Made by a program: the position numbers and the translations under genes
DNA from: Erythroxylum novogranatense
Lineage: Eukaryota > Streptophyta > Magnoliopsida > Malpighiales > Erythroxylaceae
Length of the DNA: 64,000 nucleotides
Direction: 5' to 3'
NCBI GenBank assembly: GCA_029891385.1
Contig: CM057235.1
Span: 23,925,120 to 23,989,119 of the forward strand
The notes under the pieces: model-generated
Told to the model about the DNA's origin: nothing
Database searches by the model: none
Seen by the model: the letters and a program-made list of their open reading frames with translations, nothing else
Part shown: one piece after another, positions 34,641 to 47,581 of the stretch
Layout: each line of letters starts with the position of its first letter
How positions within the stretch are numbered: the stretch's first letter is position 1

Positions 34641-34929
34641 ACATGACAAATAAGAGAGTAATTCATTTATATTGAAATGGTAGTAGTTCTCATTTAGCTA
34701 ACTTGTGGAGGATATTTTAGAGTTTTTAACTTTTATTTGTTAAGATTGTATCTTATGATTATAGAATGAATGATTGAGGTTGGGGTCTATACCTTGTATA
34801 CTCATGTAATTCTTTTGTGATTAATACATTTTAAGAATTTTAAAAAGTAAAACTAGGATTTGCCCATTTGAAACATAGAATTGTATTTAACCATAAAATA
34901 TGTTTAGAAAAATAAAAATAAAAGAAAAA
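34641..34929. other. Unassigned short gap
   Basis: AT-rich DNA between the truncated copia-5 and a CACTA-like end. No gene seen. Confidence 0.5.
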
Positions 34930-35345
34930 AACTACAAGAAAAATTGGTTTTAGCGATGAAAATTACCGACAGAAAATAAAAATTTTCTATCAGTAAATGA
35001 ATTTAGTGATGGAATTCATTTACTGATAGAAATTACCGACAAAATGAGTTGTTGAAGAAGTGGTCATAGGTAAAATTTTGTCATGGATATTTGAAAGTTG
35101 TTACAAATTTAAAAATGGACTATTTAGAATCCGTCACAAATTTAGCGACGAAATTTTCGATGTCCATTGCTAAATTTTACCTACAGAACATTCAAATTTA
35201 CAATTTTGTAAAAAAACTTTAGCGACGGGAAGCTATTTTTCTGTTGGTAAATTACAGAGGGAATTACAATATTCATCGATAAATCGGTAACTTATACCTA
35301 TGGACAAATAATATCTGTTGCAAAATTTACCTATGATAATTTCAA
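34930..35345 (+). repeat. CACTA-like terminus with subterminal repeats
   Basis: Repeated degenerate units such as ttaccgacagaaa, atttactgatagaaattaccgac, tttagcgacgg and aaatttagcgacg follow the AACTACAAG terminus. The units resemble those at 28140-28470 and 54541-54800. Confidence 0.7.
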
Positions 35346-35501
35346 CCACCATTTCTCATTTCCATCTTGGTTTTTTTATGGTACATCTTGGTTTTTTTAT
35401 GGATAATGTTTTGATTTTTTCCAATTAATTTCTAAAAACAATAATTTTAATGATGATATAAAGTAAAAATTATCCTGATCTTAATAAAAAAATTACAATA
35501 T

Positions 35502-35974
35502 TGATCCGTTTCATCTTTTGATTTTACCCTTAGAGATCGAATCAAAAATTGAATTCTAATGATTGCAATATAGAGTGCAACCTCGGGTCGTCTCGCTTAA
35601 TTGGAACCTAATGCAATGGATCTAAGCTAGCCTAAATGTCATGAAATGAAACTAAATTGGTTAGGAAGGGGGTTTTGGTTCTTTGAAGAAACTAATAAAT
35701 TGAACTAATTGAAAAGAAAGTGTGCAAAAAGTATTTTTGGATTTCTGGGAATAAGAAATTGAAAGTTAAAACAATGATCAAATGTGATAAAATCCTCTTG
35801 AAAAATGAGCTTTGGCTATCATAATTCAAAATAAATCTTTGTAGGAGTAAAAATCACTAAGTTTCCAAATGATAAACCTTAAAGAACTCTTTAGGTCCAA
35901 GGTTTTAATCAATGAACTCTATTGCTTAAAACCTTGTTGAATGCATCTTAGTGAGTGACAAGGGTAAGTTAATG
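35502..35974 (-). mobile_element. S-element fragment, part 1 (reverse orientation)
   Basis: Reverse complement of the 3' part of the S-element at 6011-7987. Shared landmarks are cgggtcgtctc next to gcaatat/gcagtat, ctaagctagcctaa, and the aatgaactctattgcttaaa unit. It is interrupted at 35974 by the gypsy-type LTR and resumes at 40571. The left limit is uncertain by some tens of bases. Confidence 0.75.
35970..35974. other. Target-site duplication taatg (left)
   Basis: taatg directly before TGTTGGATCCC. Repeated at 40571-40575. Confidence 0.9.
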
Positions 35975-38900
35975 TGTTGGATCCCATTTCCGGAACCCAA
36001 CTTCTTACACTTACCACTATAACTCCACTGCTTAAACTGAATATGATCACTCTTAACCACTCTTGAGGTGGAAAGAAAATCAAAAACTAAAGAAAATGAC
36101 ATGAAACAAATGTGAGGCTAAAAGGATCGAATCCTACCGATATCAAATGTCAAATGAAGTCGAATCAAATACGGATCGAATCCGAAACGGAACGAAGACA
36201 ATGAATTCACATCATGTACCAAATGAATTCAACTGCAAATAGCAAGAGAACTTGAAAACAAAGTATACAAGCGGTGGTCTCGAAAGCATATGATCAAATT
36301 CCGACATCCGAAAGTGAGAACATAAAACCTGATGCGTTGGAAACCCTTATGACTAATCCATCCGAAATCGGTGAAAAATTTTGTTCGTTTCTTTCATCAT
36401 TTAATCCATTTTATTTTCATATCAAACAGTTTCCCTCTTTGGAACTGTTTTCTTAAACTCATATTCATGTTAATCAAAACATACAATCATACTCAAATTT
36501 CTCTTATTCATATATCATCATATAAAATTCTAAGAAGATAACGATCGCACTTTAACCTATCCAAAAATCTGCAAATAGTAAATTTTCACTTCTAATAACA
36601 TCACACATACATCATGATCAACCGGGCCCTCCGTCCGGGATCTCAACAAAATGCAAACCTATTGCTAATCCACTTCAAATCATTTTCATAACAATTTATA
36701 ATGATCACATTAAAACTCATATTCCATCATCCAGTACATTCATCCATATTCATATAAACATATCCCAAATACATTCATAAATCAATTCACTTTTATATAC
36801 AAAACCAATAAACACTATCCATAGTCAAAACTTTGGTTAATTCCATAAACCAAATCTTACACAATTGCATAATCCAAAATACATTATGAACCAAAAGCTT
36901 ACAATGTTCTAATGGCATTCTAAGCCATAATTCATTTCCATAAAACTTAAACCAAATACACAAGTACAAATCATGTACAAATGCTGATATCCTGATGTCT
37001 TTCATCTAATCTCCTGCTCGAATACCTAGAGATGAGGATGAAAGGGGGGTGAGCTCGGAAGCTCGTGGATAACATGTTTATTAAACAAATGATAAGCAAA
37101 ATATTTTCAAACCTTTCTTTTTGTTTCTCAAAATCATCGAAGATTTATTTTCCAAAAACTCTTTAATTTTCAAAATCTTTCATAAACATTTACAAACTGC
37201 TTTCAAACCATCATCGTTGGAAAATCCCAAATTTCTCATTTGTCGTAATTTCAAGCCATTTAAGAACATGAAATGCATCACGTATAAATGCAGCACATTC
37301 CAAACAAAGCAAAAACACTTAATACATCAATCGGTTTGGGTCGGTCCATAAACAGACGCATCGCACATTCCACAAAGCGGTCATGTGCAAAGTGAAACAC
37401 ATGGGAGTCCAAAACGGAGCTCCTTTGTCACTTCATGGCAGCCGGAGAAGGCTTTAAAATGAGACCAAAGTCGACTCCACATGAAGGACCTAACCAAACC
37501 CATGTAACACGATTCATGCTTGAAAGCTCATATTGCTCAAGGCACATTTTCAAAGATAGAACTTTTCATGTCATCTAATATTCAATGCAATACTTATCAA
37601 TCACCATATCACCCAAATAAATGCACACTTTACAATCTTTCAAGAACATGCAAACACCATATCACACTCATTCACATACTCAACTTATTAATCAATAAAA
37701 CACAATGAACTCAATGACTATGTCATCTTTATCAATTTAACTTATAAAGAAATCCATTTAATCGACAATTCAAAGTCATTTGTGGAGAATCATCCAACCA
37801 TTATGGAAATTTTCAGAATCATTTTGAAACCGTGACTTTCACATTTTATAAACCTTTTTAAATGCAATTGTTTCAATCATTTGTAAAACAATATCTTATA
37901 AAACCCACAAATAGAATTAGCTCATAATTTGAAAAATAAACATATCACCCACCTTTAATTCCATGCTATACTCTTGTCCATTCCTCACATTGCTCTTTCC
38001 TTCACTCTTTCTTCCCATATAAGTCACCTAAACCAAAATCAACCAATTCCCAAAATCATAAACCTCATACTTCTCAAATTTAACTATAGGGAATTAGCAC
38101 TCATCATCTTTTCAACCTTTCCAAAACAAGAATTCCTACAATCTTCATTTCTCAAACTTTAACCAAACCTTTAACTCACATAAATCCATAAATAACTCAA
38201 TTCATCAAGAAATCTTTCAACACTAATCCAAGAAATAACAAACCTATTTAGATTCTAACCTCTCTACATCAATATCTCTACTCATATACTTTAGCATAAA
38301 ACCCCACTTATTTCTCATCCCTAATTCAACATAACCCAAGTAAAATCACTAAAATTAACCTCATATAAAACAAACCCATAAGCATATCAGGATAAATCAA
38401 CTAAAAACTCAAGAAAAACTCAAACATTTAAAAACATCTCTTACCTTTCTCTCCCTAAATTTCAAAATCCTCATGGCTTAGAGAGTAAGTCTCTTCTCCT
38501 TCTCTCTTTCCTTCAAGAATCCATGTAGAAGAGAAGCTTGAGAGTCCAAAAGCTACCTCTTCTTCCCCTTCTTCTTCTTCTTCACGATTCTTCCCTTCTC
38601 TTCCTCTTTCTTCTTTCTTCTTCTTTTTCTAGAAAATTCGTGAGCCTTCTCCCAACCCACGACTTCTTCCTCCTCTTTATAGGTCAAAACATTTAATTGG
38701 AGTGTAAATACCCTTTTGCCCTTGTCTCATAAGCTTTAAACTCAAAACCTTAAGTGAACTTCCGAATATGCCCCTGAACTTTTCTTTAAGTCATGCTTAC
38801 TTTTGAACAATTATTCTCACATCTAAATGAAGGAATTTGCTAAAACTTCCTTCTAGAGAATTGTTCCTCTATGTCTTAACTTCATAATGCCTCAAGAATC

Positions 38901-40570
38901 GTCCAATTCGGAGCACTATATCAAAAGTTATAGTCCAAACATGTCGGACATATCCTTTTACTATCACAGTTTCTAGAATTCACTTCCTTCCACAAATAAA
39001 CATTCTTAAAGGCTAAACTAAAATTTCATTTCTTCATAACAATTGTAGCCCCATGTCTTAACTTTATTTCGCCTCAAACCTCGCTTCAATCGGATCTCCA
39101 CAGATCCTTAAATTTGCAAAATACTGAACTATGTTCATAAACTTTCTTGACTCACTTTGATTCACATAATCTTGCTCAATTAAATCCCTAAAACTCATAA
39201 TTTTCCATTAATATGAAATTTAGTATCTTAGGAATCCAACACTTCGAGAACCAAGTTATTCGGATGTCGGACGGAAAAGATATAAGCAAATGATGAGATA
39301 GGGTCGGATGAGGAAGGAAAAATGGCAAGCTCAGAATGAGGCAAAACATTCTGATTATCATATGATTCAATCAAAATTTTTTTAATTTGACTCCAATTGA
39401 TGCAAATTTTTATGGAGAGAAGGATACATATGTTAGGAATTCAATGCTTCAAGAATCGCCTCAATCCGAGGTCGGATGAGTGAGTTATGATCAAAACAAC
39501 TCAACATGTTCAAAACAGAAATCAATTTGAAACTCTTTTGGAGCAAATGTCATAACCTTCTCTAAAAATATCCAAATGACTTCGTTCTTGCTAAATTTGA
39601 AAGATAAGATCAAGATCTACAACTCTTATTAGAGGCCTCAAAGAGAGATTCGGCCTTAAAAAGGGTCAAAATCACAAATTTTCAAAGGTGACCCGTAGCT
39701 GTCCGTTAAACGGACACATACTTCCAAAACTGATCCGAAACATCCGAGAATGTCCGTTAAACGGACATCCGTGTCCCCCTAACGGACATGCGCAAGGGAA
39801 GGGGTCCTTTTGACCCATTGCTCCCATGTCCGTTAAACGGACTCCCATGTCCGTTTAACGGACATGCAAATTTCCAAAACTTCTTCAACCTTCTTCCAAT
39901 GTTTTTTTTCTCATCCAAACTACAATCACATACACCTATAATCTTCACATATCTACTTATTCAAAAGTCTAAATACTTCATAATAATTCAAGCAACAAAC
40001 TCAATTCATGAACTTCTCAAATCTTAACTAAATTGGTTCTTCATAACCTCAAATTTCAAAACATTCATCATAGCTGTCACTAACATCAATCTCAAATAAT
40101 ATCATAACTTGTATCACCTATAACTCTTAACTCCGATCTCGAAAACTCGCGTACTTAGTCTCGTTGGAAAGATAAAAGATCACGCTACAACTTCAAAGAA
40201 GGCTACTTTAGCCAAATCTATTTCAATCATTCCTTAATTTCCCTTGAATCAGCATATACATTTAACATTCATCCTAAACTTCACTTTCTTAAATGCACAC
40301 CATTTATAACAATGCAACTATGATTTGGAATTCACCCAAATCTCAACCTCAATTCATATGATTTCTTACATTCAATAGCATCTTGTCATTCAAAATCTCT
40401 TATTTTTGCATAAGATCTCACATATATAACCATAATTCATACTTAAGATTTCCCAACTCATATCTTTACATAAATCACATTTCCTCATCTATAACACAAA
40501 TCACATATAAAACACTCATTTGATTTCATTTATTATTTCTAAATTTCGCTTCAAGGTTCGGGGTCCAACA
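35975..40570 (-). mobile_element. Long solo LTR, Ty3/gypsy-type, 4,596 bp
   Basis: Bounded by TGTTGGATCCC and GGGGTCCAACA (inverted TGTTGGA ends) with the target duplication taatg on both sides, and no gag or pol. It is homologous in inverted orientation to the right-edge LTR from 59133. Shared landmarks are the ggtattcgagcaggag block (37012-37040 versus 62839), the cccggacggaggg block (36634 versus 63180), and the purine/pyrimidine-rich leader. It has polypyrimidine and palindrome segments but no ORF of note. Minus orientation is set by the homologous copy, which follows a polypurine tract. A solo LTR implies an LTR-LTR recombination that removed the body. Confidence 0.88.
39700..39864. repeat. 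Array of TGTCCGTTAAACGGACA palindromes
   Basis: Copies at 39700-39716, 39751-39767, 39827-39843 (last base changed) and 39848-39864 (central T), plus a degenerate one at 39771-39788. Each is an 8-bp inverted repeat around a single base and carries two CpGs. Confidence 0.95.
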
Positions 40571-40646
40571 TAATGCAAGTGGTCAATTTAGTGATCAAGC
40601 ATCATCTCAATATCAAACACAACTAGGTAGATAAAAGAGAATTAAT
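40571..40646 (-). mobile_element. S-element fragment, part 2
   Basis: Continues the reverse S-element after the solo LTR (atatcaaacacaactaggta, then gataaaagagaat, matching the complement of 7160-7210). It ends where the copia-4 LTR begins. Confidence 0.75.
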
Positions 40647-41595
40647 TGTTAAATCAAAATGACTTTACGATTAATAATTTTGGTGAAGACCAAATAATAA
40701 TGCAGAAATGAGACGGAAAGAAATATGAGATGGAAGAAAAAAGCAAAATGAGACAGAAGAAAATGAGACGATAGAAATGAGACAGAAGCGAAAAGCAAAA
40801 TGAGACGATAGAAATGAGACAGAAGAAAATGAGATGATAGAAATTAAATGAAGCGAAGCAAAATGAGACGGAAGAATATGAGACGAAAGAATCGAAGACG
40901 AAGACCCGATACCACGTCAGATGATCATTTAGTTTGAGTAAGTTACAGAACTCAATTGAATAACCGTTTCTTCAAAGATCAAGAAATAAGAAGAAAAAGA
41001 CAGTTATCAAGAAGCAGTTGAAGACAAAGGCTATACATACGAGTCAGAGTCGAAGACTAAAAAAATTAGTGATTTTCAAGAAAGGCTAAAGATTCAAAAG
41101 CTAGAAATTTTATTCATTGTACTAAACTTAAAGCTACTATTGTCTGTAACAAAGCTCGAAACATCTTTCAGTAGAAGGAAGTAAAGCTAATAGCCTGAAG
41201 AGGCTAAGTTAGAAAAGAATACTTATTGTAAGAGACCTGAAGAGAATCAGTGAAAAGAATACTTGTATTTTTTAGAAGTATAGTGAAATCTCAGAAAGGA
41301 TTCTGAGGACTGGACATAGCCCATGGCTTGGGGTGAACCAGTATAAAACTGCTGTGTCAATTCTTACTCTCAACTCTAAACTTTTAATTTCTTTTGTTGA
41401 TACAATTACTTAGAAGCAAATTGGAATACTTTATAATACTGTTTTTCAATCGTTTGAGAAAGCAATTTTTTTTAAAAGGAAGTTTATTTAAAAAAGGGAT
41501 TGTATTCAAAAACGGATACACAATTCAACCCCCCCCCCTTCTTGTACATTTTGCATATTGAATATTATGTCTATACTAACGTGTGATTCATTTCA
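40647..41595 (+). repeat. Copia-4 5' LTR
   Basis: 949 bp, TGTTAAATCAAAATG to CATTTCA. The complement of the copia-1 LTR in order and landmarks. It has a shorter, degenerate gaaatgagacagaag minisatellite (about 40719-40890). Confidence 0.88.
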
Positions 41596-41597
41596 AT

Positions 41598-41609
41598 TGG
41601 TATCGGAGC
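41598..41609 (+). other. Copia-4 primer-binding site
   Basis: TGGTATCGGAGC, one base from the initiator-Met tRNA complement TGGTATCAGAGC. Confidence 0.85.
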
Positions 41610-41652
41610 TTGGTGTCCAAGAACCACCGTAACAAAGTGTGGATAAAGATCC

Positions 41653-43058
41653 ATAGCAGAATCACACATATATATAGCTGAAGGTGCCTCCGTCACTAGA
41701 CCTCCTTCGCTCAATGGAGAAGACTACCATTATTGGAAAGACAGGATGCTACTCTTCATTGAATCTACTCATATCGACCTTTGAGAGATAATAGAAAATG
41801 GACCGTATACATCGATAGATGAAGAAGGAAATGTTGTTCCACGAATTAGATGGTCTGTAGAACAAAAAATGAGATTCCAGCTAAATTCAAAGGCCAAGTT
41901 CTTTTTAAGCTGTGCCTTAAACAGAAGTGAGTACGATAAAGTTCACGGATGCGACACTGCGAAGGAGATTGGGATACACTATCCATCGCACAAGAAGGCA
42001 CAAATAAAGTAAAGGAATCCAAGATAAGCATTCTTGTACACCAGTATGAGCTTTTCAAGATGAAGGACGAAGAGTCTATCGATAAGATGTTTGGAAGATT
42101 TCAAACTATCATTAATGGACTTAAAGCTCTCAGTAGAACTTACAACAATCAAGAACACGTTAGAAAGATCCTCAGAAGTTTACCGAAGAGATGGAGATCA
42201 AAAGTCACAGTTGTACAAGAAGCCAAGGATTTGAGCATATTGAAGCTTGATGAATTGCTTGGATCTATGAAGATACATGAAGTTGAACTCGATGCAAAAA
42301 ATAAGCCCAAACGGGACAAATCCATAACATTGAAGGCCGGATAGAAGAATCACAAGAATTAAAAGAAGAGGAGCTCATCGTCAAAAGCACTGAAGATTGA
42401 GTAAGTCAAGGATGATGATTCCAGTGAATCAGATTATGTTTCAAGCGAAGAAGATGATGAACTATCCTTTATATCAAGGAAGATTAGACGCATGTGGAAG
42501 AAAAAGACTAAAGAAAACAAAGAATCCTACCTCAAGAAGAATAGCAAAGATGAAGGGAAGAATGAGAAAACATCCATCATATGCTATGAATGCAATAAAT
42601 CGGGACATTACAAGTCCGAATGCCCATTATTAAAAAGAAAGCTAAAGAAGAGTAGAGAAGGCAAGAAAAGAATGATGGCAACCTGAGAAGATCTAGATTC
42701 TTCTGAATTAGATACTGACTCAGTGGCATAGGTGCAAGAAAATATTTGCCTGGTAGTCGAAGGAGAAAGTGATAAGGAGGTAACCTCAAAACTTAATGAA
42801 TTACAAGATGAATACTTAGAGTTATTGGAAGATTCTCATGCAATTCTAAAGCATTATAAATTGCTTAAGAAAAAGTACGTAGAAAACTTGAAAAACACGC
42901 AAGTGTTAGAAAAGGAGAACGTCTGCTTAAAGAAACAGGTAGACGAGATGAAGAAAAAGGTAGTTGTAGATAGATCTAAAGAGATCAATTAGTTAAAACA
43001 AAGAATAAACAGTCTTTCAGCTGATCTATCAACATTTACGGAGAGTACTAGAAAAACT
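41653..43058 (+). pseudogene. Copia-4 gag, degenerate
   Basis: It aligns with copia-1 gag from the first codon, which is ATA instead of ATG at 41653 (then AESHIYIAEGASVTRPP). There is a stop near 41786, and a frameshift near 41965 joins to the UBN2 continuation in 41949-42344 (SKISILVHQYELFKMKDEES). More stops follow. The nucleocapsid knuckle is intact here, CYECNKSGHYKSEC at about 42573-42614, unlike copia-1. The coiled-coil part at 42732-42992 ends in a stop, and homology ends near 43058. Confidence 0.9.
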
Positions 43059-43345
43059 CACTGCATCAAGATATATCTGCCTCTTATCAATAGTTTCAGA
43101 GTGTTAAGACTATTGTTGAATTCTTTTTTGTATTTGGTCCTATCATTATAATTGTTTATGTTAATAAGTGATAATTTTTAAGAATTAATATTAAAGTACA
43201 AATTTTACAAATTTTAAGTTCTTTGCATTGGGTGTTGACGAAGGTCACAGTATCATACTTCTTAATATGGGTGTCCAAAAAGAGTTGACGTAATGTAAGC
43301 TTCTTACCCATAGAATTTTTCTACATCAAAATAAAGTGTTATAAG
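43059..43345 (-). pseudogene. Transposase_24-like gene 2, 3' exons
   Basis: On the minus strand about 43320-43200 reads GKKLTLRQLFLDTHIKKYD, then TVTFVNTQCKEL, the LFxxTH...fVn block of Transposase_24 proteins. A further piece near 43100-43066 (TIDKRQIYLDAV) resembles the segment just before the VLG block. Truncated at 43058 by copia-4 sequence. It continues the gene at 51757-52735 across copia-3. Confidence 0.7.
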
Positions 43346-43417
43346 TGAACTACAAACTACAAAAATTTTGGTAAAGTTTTCTCTATTTTGATGATATTTA
43401 CCCATATTAAAAGAAAA

Positions 43418-43422
43418 GTTTA
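43418..43422. other. Target-site duplication gttta (left) of copia-3
   Basis: gttta before TGTTGGATCGC, repeated at 51600-51604. Confidence 0.95.
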
Positions 43423-44837
43423 TGTTGGATCGCATACGGTCCGAGTATTCACAATACGCTGCGGAAAAGACCATACAAAAACATCACTTATAATCGAAAA
43501 CACGAAGGATTAACAAAAATACCTTATTTTCGTGGGTGGATTGCTTCTTTTCGGATTTCAAGACACTGCAAATCGCTAATGCCCTCTACCGGTATCCACA
43601 CGAGCATGCACGATCCGGGCTGCGGTACAGAAGGTGCTAAAGACGCCTTGAAAACCTTCTCAACGCCGCATCGATCTTTTCTCTCGAATGGCGGCTAGGG
43701 TTTCTCGACAATTGTGTTGTTTTTTAATGAGACCTAAGCTTTCTATTTATAGAGAAACCCTAATCTCATTCAGGCCTATTAAGTTTCGTCCATTATATCA
43801 TATATAATAAAAGCCCGACAACTTAATTTAATCTAGCCCAATAAATATATCTAAATATATTTATTCAATACCTAATAAATTAGGCCCAAGAGAATAAGCC
43901 CGGATCACATCACTCTTTGTATGCGACCACAGAGGCTCATTTGATGTTGGCAATGGGCTTGATTACACTTCAAAGCCCATAAGTCATAAGCGGCCTCTAG
44001 CAAGACATTATGACTACCCAAATCAAATGAGGATCGATAATCCGATTTAACTCAGAATTATGGTTATAGGCTCATCCTTTTGTAACACGATATCAAGATT
44101 AATCACAAGGCATGGTACATGTCAACCTTTGATTAATCATAGTTTCTTGATCCCCAAGTTGATGATTATAACAAATGACATTGATGACTCTTCATCAATT
44201 CATTTGAGCATGGCCATGCATTTCTTCAAATCACACTTGTCAAGAGGCCCAAATGATATCTCTCTCATTTAAGAGATGTACAAATCCCATCTACGCTATT
44301 CACATCCCTCCGCATGATTCATTTAGTATCCAACATAAGACTATATGTTATTCGGTTAAAAATAACTTAGTCTAATATCAAAACACTAAATTCCTCATGT
44401 AGGAACCATGATGACTTCAGTCAAAGGACTAAAGTCAAACTATATAAAGAATCGCTAATGACATGAAACCATGTAGTATTCTTTATGTGGTCGGTCCAAT
44501 ATATGTTCTCTAACATATATCTATGTTTCGATTTGATATCTCATATCCATGATCGAGAAAACGTGATCATCAATAAGAACACATACTAGTCTTAATTCAT
44601 TATTGTTCCACCAATAATGATCGACCAGGGACAGTCTAGAATAGTGTTATAACGCTTATGGTTTTACTATCAAGTCACATACTTGATGACATAAGTCTAA
44701 TACTATTCATAGAATGTAAATCACATTACATGAAATACATGCATATATGAAGGAATACCTCATAATATATTATTAACAAGTCATAATGTTAATACATGAA
44801 TCACAAATATCCATTGGCCTAGGGCACACTACTAACA
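43423..44837 (-). repeat. Copia-3 3' LTR
   Basis: 1,415 bp, TGTTGGATCGC to CACTACTAACA. Compared with the 5' LTR it lacks several single bases, mostly in short G or C runs. Confidence 0.95.
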
Positions 44838-44850
44838 ATCTCCCACTTGC
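44838..44850 (-). other. Copia-3 polypurine tract
   Basis: Minus strand GCAAGTGGGAGAT abuts the 3' LTR. Confidence 0.8.
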
Positions 44851-44917
44851 ACTAGGCCTAATCGGTCAGATATCTAATACCCATAAACCTCGTATGACTC
44901 TCATGTTTAGGCTATGG

Positions 44918-46386
44918 AAGAGGCTTAGTAAGTGGATCGACAATGTTGTCATCTGTGCCCACTTTGCATATCTTCACGTCTCCTCTCCCACTGATCTGTC
45001 TAATCAGATGGAAACGTCTGAGTATGTATTTGGATCTATGATGTGAGTTTGGTTCCTTTAGCCTGTGCTATAGGCCCATTATTATCACAATAAAGGCCTA
45101 TAGGACTTGCAATGCTAGGAACAACTCCAAGTTCAGTAATGAACCTCCTGATCCATACAGGTTCCTTAGCTGCATTCGAGGCAGCAATGTACTCAGCTTC
45201 AGTTGTAGAATCAGCAACATTGTCTTGCTTGAAACTTTTCCAGCTCACTGCACCTCCATTCAAATAGAACGCAAAACCTGATTGCGATCTAAAATCATCT
45301 ATGTCAGACTAAAAACTAGCATCAGTGTAACCATTTACAATGAGCTCTCCTTCAAGTCCTCCATAGACTAGGAACATATCCTTAGTTCTTCTCAAGTACT
45401 TAAGGATATTCTTAACTGCTATCCAGTGACTCTCACCATGATTAGATTGGTATCTACTTGTTATGCTCAAAGCATATGAGACATCTGGTCGAGTACATAA
45501 CATGACATACATGATAGATCCAATTGCAGATGCATATGGAATCTTACTCATGCGCTCAAGCTCCTTATCCGAAGTAGGACAATCCTTCTTGGAAAGCTTG
45601 ATTCCATGTGACATAAGCAAGAATCCTCTCTGGAATCTTGCATACTAAACCTTTCAAGATCTTATCTATATGTGTACTCTGACTTAGGCCTATAAGCTTT
45701 CTTGATCTATCTCTATAGATCTTAATGCCTAAAACATAAGCAGCCTCACCTAAGTCTTTCATTGAGAAACGTTTCCTTAACCAAATCTTGACACTCTGTA
45801 AGGTCAGAATATCGTTTCCAATGGGCAATATGTCACCAACATATAAAGCTAAAAAGACAACAGCACTCCCACTAACCTTTTTGTAAAAACAAGGTTCATC
45901 TTCATTCTTGATGAATCCAAACTCTTTGACAACTTCATCAAAACGAAGATTACAGCTTCTTGATGCTTGCTTCAATCCATAAATGGATCTTTGAAGCTTG
46001 CACACCTTTCCCGAATTCTTAGGATGGACAAAACCCTCAGGCTGTATCATATATACATCCTCAAGTAAGTTTCCATTAAGGAAAGTTGTTTTGACATCCA
46101 TTTGCCATATCTCATAATCGTAGTATGCAACTATGGCAATAAGAATTCTAATGGATTTGATCATGACCACTGGAGAAAATGTCTCATCATAATCAATTTC
46201 ATGAACTTGTCGATAACCTTTAGCAACAAGCCTTGCTTTATAAGTGTGCACATTTCCATCCATGCCGAGTTTCTTTTTGAAAACCCATTTGCATCCAATG
46301 GTCTTCAAGCCATCAGACGGATCAATCAAAGTCCAAACTTGATTGTCATACATGGATTGCATCTCGCTTTCATGGCCTCTAACCAT
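44918..46386 (-). pseudogene. Copia-3 reverse transcriptase and RNase H
   Basis: RT 46386-45565: DGLKTIGCKWVFKKKLGMDG, KARLVAKGYRQ, WQMDVKTTFLNGNLLEDVYM and IYGLKQASRSCNLRFDE are all readable. The catalytic box reads LYVGDILPIGND: the first Asp of YVDD is Gly, which should abolish polymerase activity. RNase H is spread over 45620-45309 and 45263-45036 (GYTDASF, TTEAEYIAASNAAKE, LYCDNNGPIAQ). A frameshift then leads to the tail KICKVGTDDNIVDPLTKPLP near 44918-45000. A frameshift around 45600 and a stop near 45308 are also present. Confidence 0.93.
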
Positions 46387-46799
46387 TTAGCGATTCTGGA
46401 CTTTCCACGCCTTCTTGATAGGTTGTGGGCTCATTATGATCGATGAGCATCACATTATCATCATCGATAACGAAATCCATATCTCTCGTGCTCATGACGA
46501 ATCCTATCGATCTACGTAGGCCTCAGGTTGTTGAAGACCGCTCATCAACAACTTGTGAGCTCGCTTCAATCTCCTTTTCGTGCTCAATGTCATTTTGTGA
46601 AACTTGAATTTCTTCGAGTTGTACTTTACTCCCACTGTTTCCTTTGAAACAAATTCCTTCTAAGAAGAAACCATTTCGAGCAACAAACACTTTGTTCTCG
46701 ATGGGATGTAAAAGTAATATCCTTTAGTTTCCTTAGATATCCCACAAAATAACATTTTCAGATTTGGGTGCCAACTTGTCAGCAATTGGACGCCTTCAC

Positions 46800-47498
46800 A
46801 TAAGCCTCACAACCCCAAATCTTTAGAAAAGATAAATTGGGACACTTCCATCCATATCTCATAAGGTGTCTTTTCTACACCTTTGAAGGAATACGGTTCA
46901 ATATGAATGTCATGGTTTCTAAAGCATAGCCCCGTAAGTATTTTGGAAGATCGGTTTGACTCATCATTGATCGAACCATATCTAATAGAGTTCGATTTCT
47001 CCTTTCGTAAACACCATTCCATCGAGGAGTTCTGGAGGAGTCAATTGTGAAACGATTCCACAATCCTTAAGATAATCATCAAACTCTTGGCTTAAATATT
47101 CACCTCCTCGATCGATCAAGGATTTTAATATTCTTCCCAAGCTGATTTTGTACTTCATTCTTATACTCTTTGAACTTTTCAAAAGATTCAGATTTGTACT
47201 TCATTAAATAGACATACTCATATCTACTGAAGTCATCTGTAAAAGTAATGAAATACAAATAACCTCCTCTCGCTGATGTGCTAAAAGGACCGCATACATC
47301 GGTATGTATAAGGCCCAATAGCTCATTGGCCCTTTCCCCTTTACCTGTGAAGGGGGCCTTTGTCATCTTACCCAGTAAACAAGAATCACACGTGTCAAAA
47401 GATTCAAAAGAATCAATGTATCCATCTTGATGGAGTTTTGAAATGCGTTTTTCATTTACGTGGCCTAAGCGACAATGCCAGAGATAGGTTGGGTTCAA
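46800..47498 (-). pseudogene. Copia-3 GAG-pre-integrase and integrase
   Basis: 47498-47100 carries the HHCC finger (LWHCRLGHVNEKRISKLH ... CDSCLLGKM), the first Asp (IHTDVCGPF) and FTDDFSRY. A frameshift near 47105 moves DRGGEYLSQEFDDYLKDCG into frame 47182-46982. Another moves the Glu region (VYERRNRTLLDMVRSMM, GYALETMTFILNRIPSK) into 47063-46875. All catalytic segments are recognisable but split over three frames. Confidence 0.9.
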
Positions 47499-47581
47499 AT
47501 CGTTAGATTTAAACTTCTTGGTATTTATGTTATAGATGGGCTCATTTATAACAAACTCAGTGTCTAGAGTATAAATGTCAT

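Larger units (their letters stand above)
40647..43058 (+). mobile_element. Copia-4: 5' half of a copia-1-family element
   Basis: Plus-strand LTR, primer-binding site and gag, clearly related to copia-1 but more decayed in gag. It ends abruptly near 43058 inside the gag coiled-coil, where Transposase_24 gene 2 sequence begins. No pol or 3' LTR. It lies in an S-element fragment, mirroring copia-1, which instead carries an S-element inside it. Confidence 0.85.
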
